From Halalkalibacillus halophilus DSM 18494 (GTDB taxonomy: Bacteria > Bacillota > Bacilli > Bacillales > Alkalibacillaceae), in assembly GCF_000423105.1 (NCBI RefSeq), contig NZ_AUHI01000013.1, positions 7,659-71,658 on the forward strand: a stretch of 64,000 nt of DNA, written 5' to 3'. Below the pieces are notes generated by a model. That model was not told the DNA's origin. It saw only the letters and a list, made by a program, of their open reading frames with translations, and made no database searches. Shown here piece after piece: positions 60,725 through 64,000 of this stretch (positions are counted from its first letter, which is position 1; each line of letters starts with the position of its first letter). The translations under genes were made by a program, and so were the position numbers.

Positions 60725-61567
60725 ATGAACAAGTTGAAGCTCAAAGAACAATTATCATACTTTTTAAATGAAGACTTAGGTTACGGTGATCTAACAAGTG
60801 ATGCCATTTTTACAAATCAATTTGGTGCACTACATATTGTTTCTAAAAGTAGTGGTTATTTTTCAGGGGAAGAGATCTTATCCCCCCTCTTTCAATTACT
60901 TGATAAAAAATCAATGGTGACAATGAAAGTTACTGACGGAGAGAAAATAGAAGCGGGTCAGACACTTGCGTTAGTTAATGGAGAAATAACAAAATTGCTA
61001 CAAGGGGAAAGAGTTGCAATTAATTTGCTACAACGCTTGTCTGCTATAACAACTAAAACGGTAGAAGCCATTACAAAATTAGACGATTCTACGATAACAA
61101 TAGCTGATACGAGGAAAACAACTCCTGGTCTTAGAATGTTGGAAAAATATGCAGTTAAAATTGGTGGTGGCAAGAATCATCGCTTTCGCTTAGATGATTG
61201 TGTGATGATTAAAGACAATCACATTGCAGCGTGTGGTTCCATAAAAAAGGCTGTAGAGATGGTTCAACTAGAAGTTGGTCATACCGTAAAGATTGAAGTG
61301 GAAATCGAGAATGTAGAACAAATCGAGGAAGCCATTCAAGCTGGTGTAGACATTATTATGCTAGATAATGTCCCTATTCAGGAAATTGAATTTTTTGTAA
61401 GTAAAATTCCAAACCATATAATCACGGAAATATCAGGAGGCATCACATTAGATAACTTGTACAAGTATAAAAATTGCGGAGTTAACGTCATTTCGCTCGG
61501 GTTATTAACCCATCAAATTACTTCTTTAGATTTTAGTGCTTATATAATGAAGGGGGAAGAAAAATGA
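60725..61567 (+). CDS. nadC: Nicotinate-nucleotide pyrophosphorylase (quinolinate phosphoribosyltransferase)
   Basis: Converts quinolinate and PRPP to nicotinate mononucleotide. The 280-residue protein has LNEDLGYGDLTSDAIF, LQRLSAI, DTRKTTPGLR (catalytic and PRPP residues), GGGKNHRF and VSGGI-type ending EISGGITLDN. The ATG at 60725 gives the family N-terminus MNKLKLKEQL. No good ribosome binding site precedes it, unlike most genes here, and the nadB gene normally upstream is missing. It overlaps nadA by four bases. Confidence 0.92.
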   Translation: MNKLKLKEQLSYFLNEDLGYGDLTSDAIFTNQFGALHIVSKSSGYFSGEEILSPLFQLLDKKSMVTMKVTDGEKIEAGQTLALVNGEITKLLQGERVAINLLQRLSAITTKTVEAITKLDDSTITIADTRKTTPGLRMLEKYAVKIGGGKNHRFRLDDCVMIKDNHIAACGSIKKAVEMVQLEVGHTVKIEVEIENVEQIEEAIQAGVDIIMLDNVPIQEIEFFVSKIPNHIITEISGGITLDNLYKYKNCGVNVISLGLLTHQITSLDFSAYIMKGEEK

Positions 61568-62667
61568 GTTTATTACAACAAATAAATGAATCAATATCTA
61601 CAATTCCAAAGAAGTACAAAGAAATGAAGGAGTCAGAACTACATAAAAGGGTTGTGACAATTAAGCAAGAGTTAGGTGATGAACTTTTCATTCCCGGTCA
61701 TCATTACCAAAAAGATAATGTTATACATTATGCTGATGCGCGTGGAGACTCATTAGAACTAGCCCAACGCTCCGCCCAAACAAGTGCGTCTCATATTGTC
61801 TTTTGTGGTGTGCATTTCATGGCTGAAACTGCGGATATTCTATCTTCTGATACCCAAAAAGTTTACCTTCCGGACTTGCGTGCTGGTTGTTCTATGGCGG
61901 ATATGGCAAATATAAAACAGACAGAAAGAGGATTTTCCATTTTGACGGACCTTCTTGGACCCTCTATCATTCCGATGACTTATGTCAATTCCACAGCAGC
62001 CATAAAATCATTTGTAGGAACACATAATGGAGCAACCCTCACCTCTTCCAACGCAAAATCAATGTTAAGATGGGCATTTGAAAGAGGAGAAAGAATTTTG
62101 TTCCTTCCCGATCAACATTTAGGAAGAAACACGGCTTATGAATTAGGTGTTCCCTTAAATCAAATGGGTGTTTGGAACCCCATTTTAGAGAAATTAGAAT
62201 ATGAAGGTGATTTAAAGGATTTAAAGATTATTTTGTGGAAAGGTCATTGCTCTGTACATGAAAACTTCACTCTCTCTAATGTTAGTGATATTAGAAAAAA
62301 ACATCCAAATATGAAGATCCTTGTTCATCCTGAATGTTCAAGAGAAGTTGTTTCCCAATCAGATGATGCTGGTTCTACTAGATACATTATCGATACAATT
62401 GAAAAAGCACCTAGCGGAAGTAGCTGGGCAATTGGAACGGAAATGAACTTAGTCAATCGTTTGATTAACCAGCATCCAGATAAACACATCATCTCTTTGA
62501 ACCCTTCCATGTGTCCCTGCCTTACAATGAACAGAATAGATTTACCTCATCTCACTTGGTCCTTGGATTGTATCTATGAAGGCCAACCTGTAAATCAAAT
62601 AATTGTTGACAAGGATACCTCGAAATTTGCGAAAATCGCATTAGAAAGAATGTTAGCCAAAGCTTAA
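61564..62667 (+). CDS. nadA: Quinolinate synthase
   Basis: [4Fe-4S] enzyme that condenses iminoaspartate with dihydroxyacetone phosphate. The 367-residue protein is the long Bacillus type. Cysteines of the expected cluster-binding segments are seen in FCGVHFMAETADIL, DLRAGCSMADM, HPECS and MCPCLTMN; H43 of HHYQ binds substrate in homologues. It needs iminoaspartate from an aspartate oxidase or dehydrogenase, for which no gene is present here. Coupled to nadC. Confidence 0.94.
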   Translation: MSLLQQINESISTIPKKYKEMKESELHKRVVTIKQELGDELFIPGHHYQKDNVIHYADARGDSLELAQRSAQTSASHIVFCGVHFMAETADILSSDTQKVYLPDLRAGCSMADMANIKQTERGFSILTDLLGPSIIPMTYVNSTAAIKSFVGTHNGATLTSSNAKSMLRWAFERGERILFLPDQHLGRNTAYELGVPLNQMGVWNPILEKLEYEGDLKDLKIILWKGHCSVHENFTLSNVSDIRKKHPNMKILVHPECSREVVSQSDDAGSTRYIIDTIEKAPSGSSWAIGTEMNLVNRLINQHPDKHIISLNPSMCPCLTMNRIDLPHLTWSLDCIYEGQPVNQIIVDKDTSKFAKIALERMLAKA

Positions 62668-62674
62668 AACTAAT

Positions 62675-62708
62675 AAAGGAGCGGTGAACATCTCACCGCC
62701 CCTTTGCT
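62675..62708. terminator. Terminator between nadA and yqjA
   Basis: AAAGG-A-GCGGTGA (62675-62687) pairs with TCACCGC-C-CCTTT (62693-62705), one mismatch, loop ACATC. It lies between convergent genes and is strong in GC. Confidence 0.82.
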
Positions 62709-63662
62709 TTAAATATCACTCTTTTTGTATGAACGTTTTAATATTAAATACTGTTCTATTTCATTTAACAATAAATATAAGTTAGCCCGTTCTTCAAAGC
62801 TTTCTCGATCTCCTGGAAGTTCTTCTTTATTAAAAGTCTTTCTAATCTCCTTCAATTCCTCTAAATATTTAATTGCAGTATTCCCAGCATGTACATGATG
62901 AGCTAAATCATCAAACAATTGGCCAATATACTTATACTCCGTTTCTGTTGCATTAATTCTACTAATTAAAGGTAACATGCGTTCTAGAATTTCGAATTGT
63001 TTCTGACGCATGTGGAAGTAATGGTAAAAAGGATGATGACTTCTTAGAATATGATTTTCTACATCTCTAGCAGCTAGATCACTTGCTTCTTCTAGCAATT
63101 TAGCTGTTTCTGTTACTTCCTTACCTGACCAATAATAATCTCCGGTTTTTAAAAAGTCAGCTATTTCTTGCAAGATGGAGGAAAAATTCTTCTCTATTTT
63201 ATCTTGAACTTTCTCAAGTTCCGTATCTAAACTAGGCATATACATATTTAGTAATAACGCAACGCCTAAACCAACACTTATAAGTACTATTTCATTAACA
63301 ACAATCCCTACATGAAGTGCCTGTTCTCCATATAAATGTAAAATAATAACGGAGCTAGTAATAATGCCTTCTGTAATCTTAAGCATCACTGTAACTGGGA
63401 TGAATACGAGCAAAACTAATCCAATTACTAGTGGGTGGTAAGCAATAAGTTCAAATAGCACACCTGAAATTGCTATACCGATTAGACATGCATAAAATCT
63501 ATACCACGCACTCAAAAGAGAACGTCTCCTTGTAACTTGAATACAAAGAATTGTTAATATAGCCGCAGAGATCGCATTATCTAATTGGAGAGCATCAGCT
63601 ATGAATATTGATACCGGTGCACCAATTGCTGTTTTCATTGTTCTAGAACCGATCTTAATCAT
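62709..63662 (-). CDS. yqjA: Aromatic acid exporter family protein YqjA
   Basis: A 317-residue membrane protein of the ArAE/FUSC type. It has an N-terminal membrane domain of five to six helices (1-160) and a cytoplasmic helical C-terminal domain (160-317). Similar to B. subtilis YqjA, whose function is unknown to me. The ATG has AGAGGA upstream. An ISL3-type element ends 31 bases before the start codon, so the native promoter has probably been displaced. Confidence 0.85.
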   Translation of the reverse strand: MIKIGSRTMKTAIGAPVSIFIADALQLDNAISAAILTILCIQVTRRRSLLSAWYRFYACLIGIAISGVLFELIAYHPLVIGLVLLVFIPVTVMLKITEGIITSSVIILHLYGEQALHVGIVVNEIVLISVGLGVALLLNMYMPSLDTELEKVQDKIEKNFSSILQEIADFLKTGDYYWSGKEVTETAKLLEEASDLAARDVENHILRSHHPFYHYFHMRQKQFEILERMLPLISRINATETEYKYIGQLFDDLAHHVHAGNTAIKYLEELKEIRKTFNKEELPGDRESFEERANLYLLLNEIEQYLILKRSYKKSDI

Positions 63663-63693
63663 TCTTAGTCCTCTTTCGTAACGTTTTTATTTT

Positions 63694-64000
63694 GGTTCTA
63701 AGTCAAATGTTGGGGTGCTCTCTTAGGAGCACTCCTAATTTATGCCATTTGTCCTTGTATATGTTTATATTGATGATGCAATAAAATCTTTTTGCGAAAG
63801 CGATCAAAGCGTCGGAATCCAAAGGCATTTCGTTTGATTACTTTGGTTTGGTTATTAATCCCTTCAATGTATCCATTGTGAAGCTCATAACCAAAACTAT
63901 TCATAATCTGTTTTTGCCAGTTTTGAATGGTTTCTATCGCTTTTTCGAATTCAGGTATACCTACTTTCTTCACGCTGTCATAGAAGTCGTATAAACGCTC
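63694..64000 (-). mobile_element. ISL3-family insertion sequence, 3' end only
   Basis: The element begins (as its 3' end) at a terminal-repeat-like GGTTCTAAGTCAAATG (63694-63709) continuing to about 63717; on the minus strand it reads CATTTGACTTAGAACC, typical of ISL3-family ends. It contains the transposase C-terminus and runs off the window. A short hairpin GTGCTC/GAGCAC (63715-63732) lies between the transposase stop and the end. The other terminus and target duplication cannot be seen. Confidence 0.8.
63740..64000 (-). CDS. ISL3-family transposase, C-terminal fragment (continues past edge)
   Basis: The 86 visible residues are the C-terminus of a DDE transposase of the ISL3 family. Recognisable is NGYIEGINNQTKVIKRNAFG, containing the catalytic glutamate, followed by the basic FRRFDRFRKKILLHHQY end. 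A GTG at 63973 is an internal valine, since the frame stays open to the window edge. No stop or frameshift is seen in the visible part, so the element may be intact. Confidence 0.9.
   Translation of the reverse strand, partial: ERLYDFYDSVKKVGIPEFEKAIETIQNWQKQIMNSFGYELHNGYIEGINNQTKVIKRNAFGFRRFDRFRKKILLHHQYKHIQGQMA

Overview
The window is chromosomal DNA of a low-GC, endospore-forming Firmicute of the family Bacillaceae. Gene order follows the Bacillus subtilis yqj/yqk/spoVA/spoIIA/ypu/res/ypb/ype neighbourhoods closely. The many acidic proteins and the lineage-specific gene losses and gains suggest a halotolerant genus near Oceanobacillus or Virgibacillus. That genus guess is an inference, since no rRNA gene is present. 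No prophage, CRISPR array, tRNA or rRNA was found. The only mobile DNA recognised is the end of an ISL3-family insertion sequence at the right edge.

Layout. 1-11.0 kb, almost all minus strand: germination genes sleB-ypeB, asparaginase with the bacillithiol-disulfide reductase ypdA, glutamate dehydrogenase, D-Ala-D-Ala ligase, the MecA paralogue ypbH, and the ypbE-like/ypbD/recS/ypbB group. 11.0-13.4 kb: ferredoxin, an Xre-type regulator, a class I pyrophosphatase and two spore-coat-type genes. 13.6-19.6 kb: the resABCDE set for cytochrome c maturation and redox signalling. 19.6-26.8 kb: rluB, the spore maturation operon dacB-spmA-spmB, ypuI, scpA-scpB, an orphan ribT, ppiB and lysA. 26.9-34.3 kb: the spoVA operon, then the forespore sigma-factor operon spoIIAA-spoIIAB-sigF and dacF. 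34.3-40.8 kb: a structured inverted-repeat element, the nucleoside salvage operon deoB-pupG-pdp, xerD, fur, spoIIM and nudF.

40.9-55.4 kb: aldo/keto reductase, metallo-hydrolase, a RocB-like peptidase, GDPD, NamA, RNase Z, aldehyde dehydrogenase, DNA polymerase IV, and a five-gene operon for methylmalonyl-CoA metabolism (mutase catalytic subunit, B12 subunit, epimerase, carboxyltransferase, peptidase). 55.4-58.8 kb: a Prli42-like mini-protein and an RND exporter. 58.8-62.7 kb: NAD biosynthesis (niaR, nifS / nadC, nadA), strikingly without nadB. 62.7-64 kb: yqjA and the IS end.

How the genes work together. Sporulation and germination dominate. SigF and its SpoIIAB/SpoIIAA switch drive forespore expression; SpoVA proteins move dipicolinic acid; DacB and SpmAB shape the cortex and core dehydration; SleB and YpeB degrade the cortex at germination; CotX-type proteins build the coat. 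Candidate sigma-H, sigma-F, sigma-G and sigma-E promoters can be placed at fitting positions. No clearly new multi-gene system is visible. The points most worth a second look are the missing nadB, the 236-bp inverted-repeat element, the overlapping divergent promoters between the methylmalonyl-CoA operon and prli42, the internally shortened DacB, and the loss of spoVAEa and the rib operon. Comparisons with B. subtilis are from memory, not from alignments.
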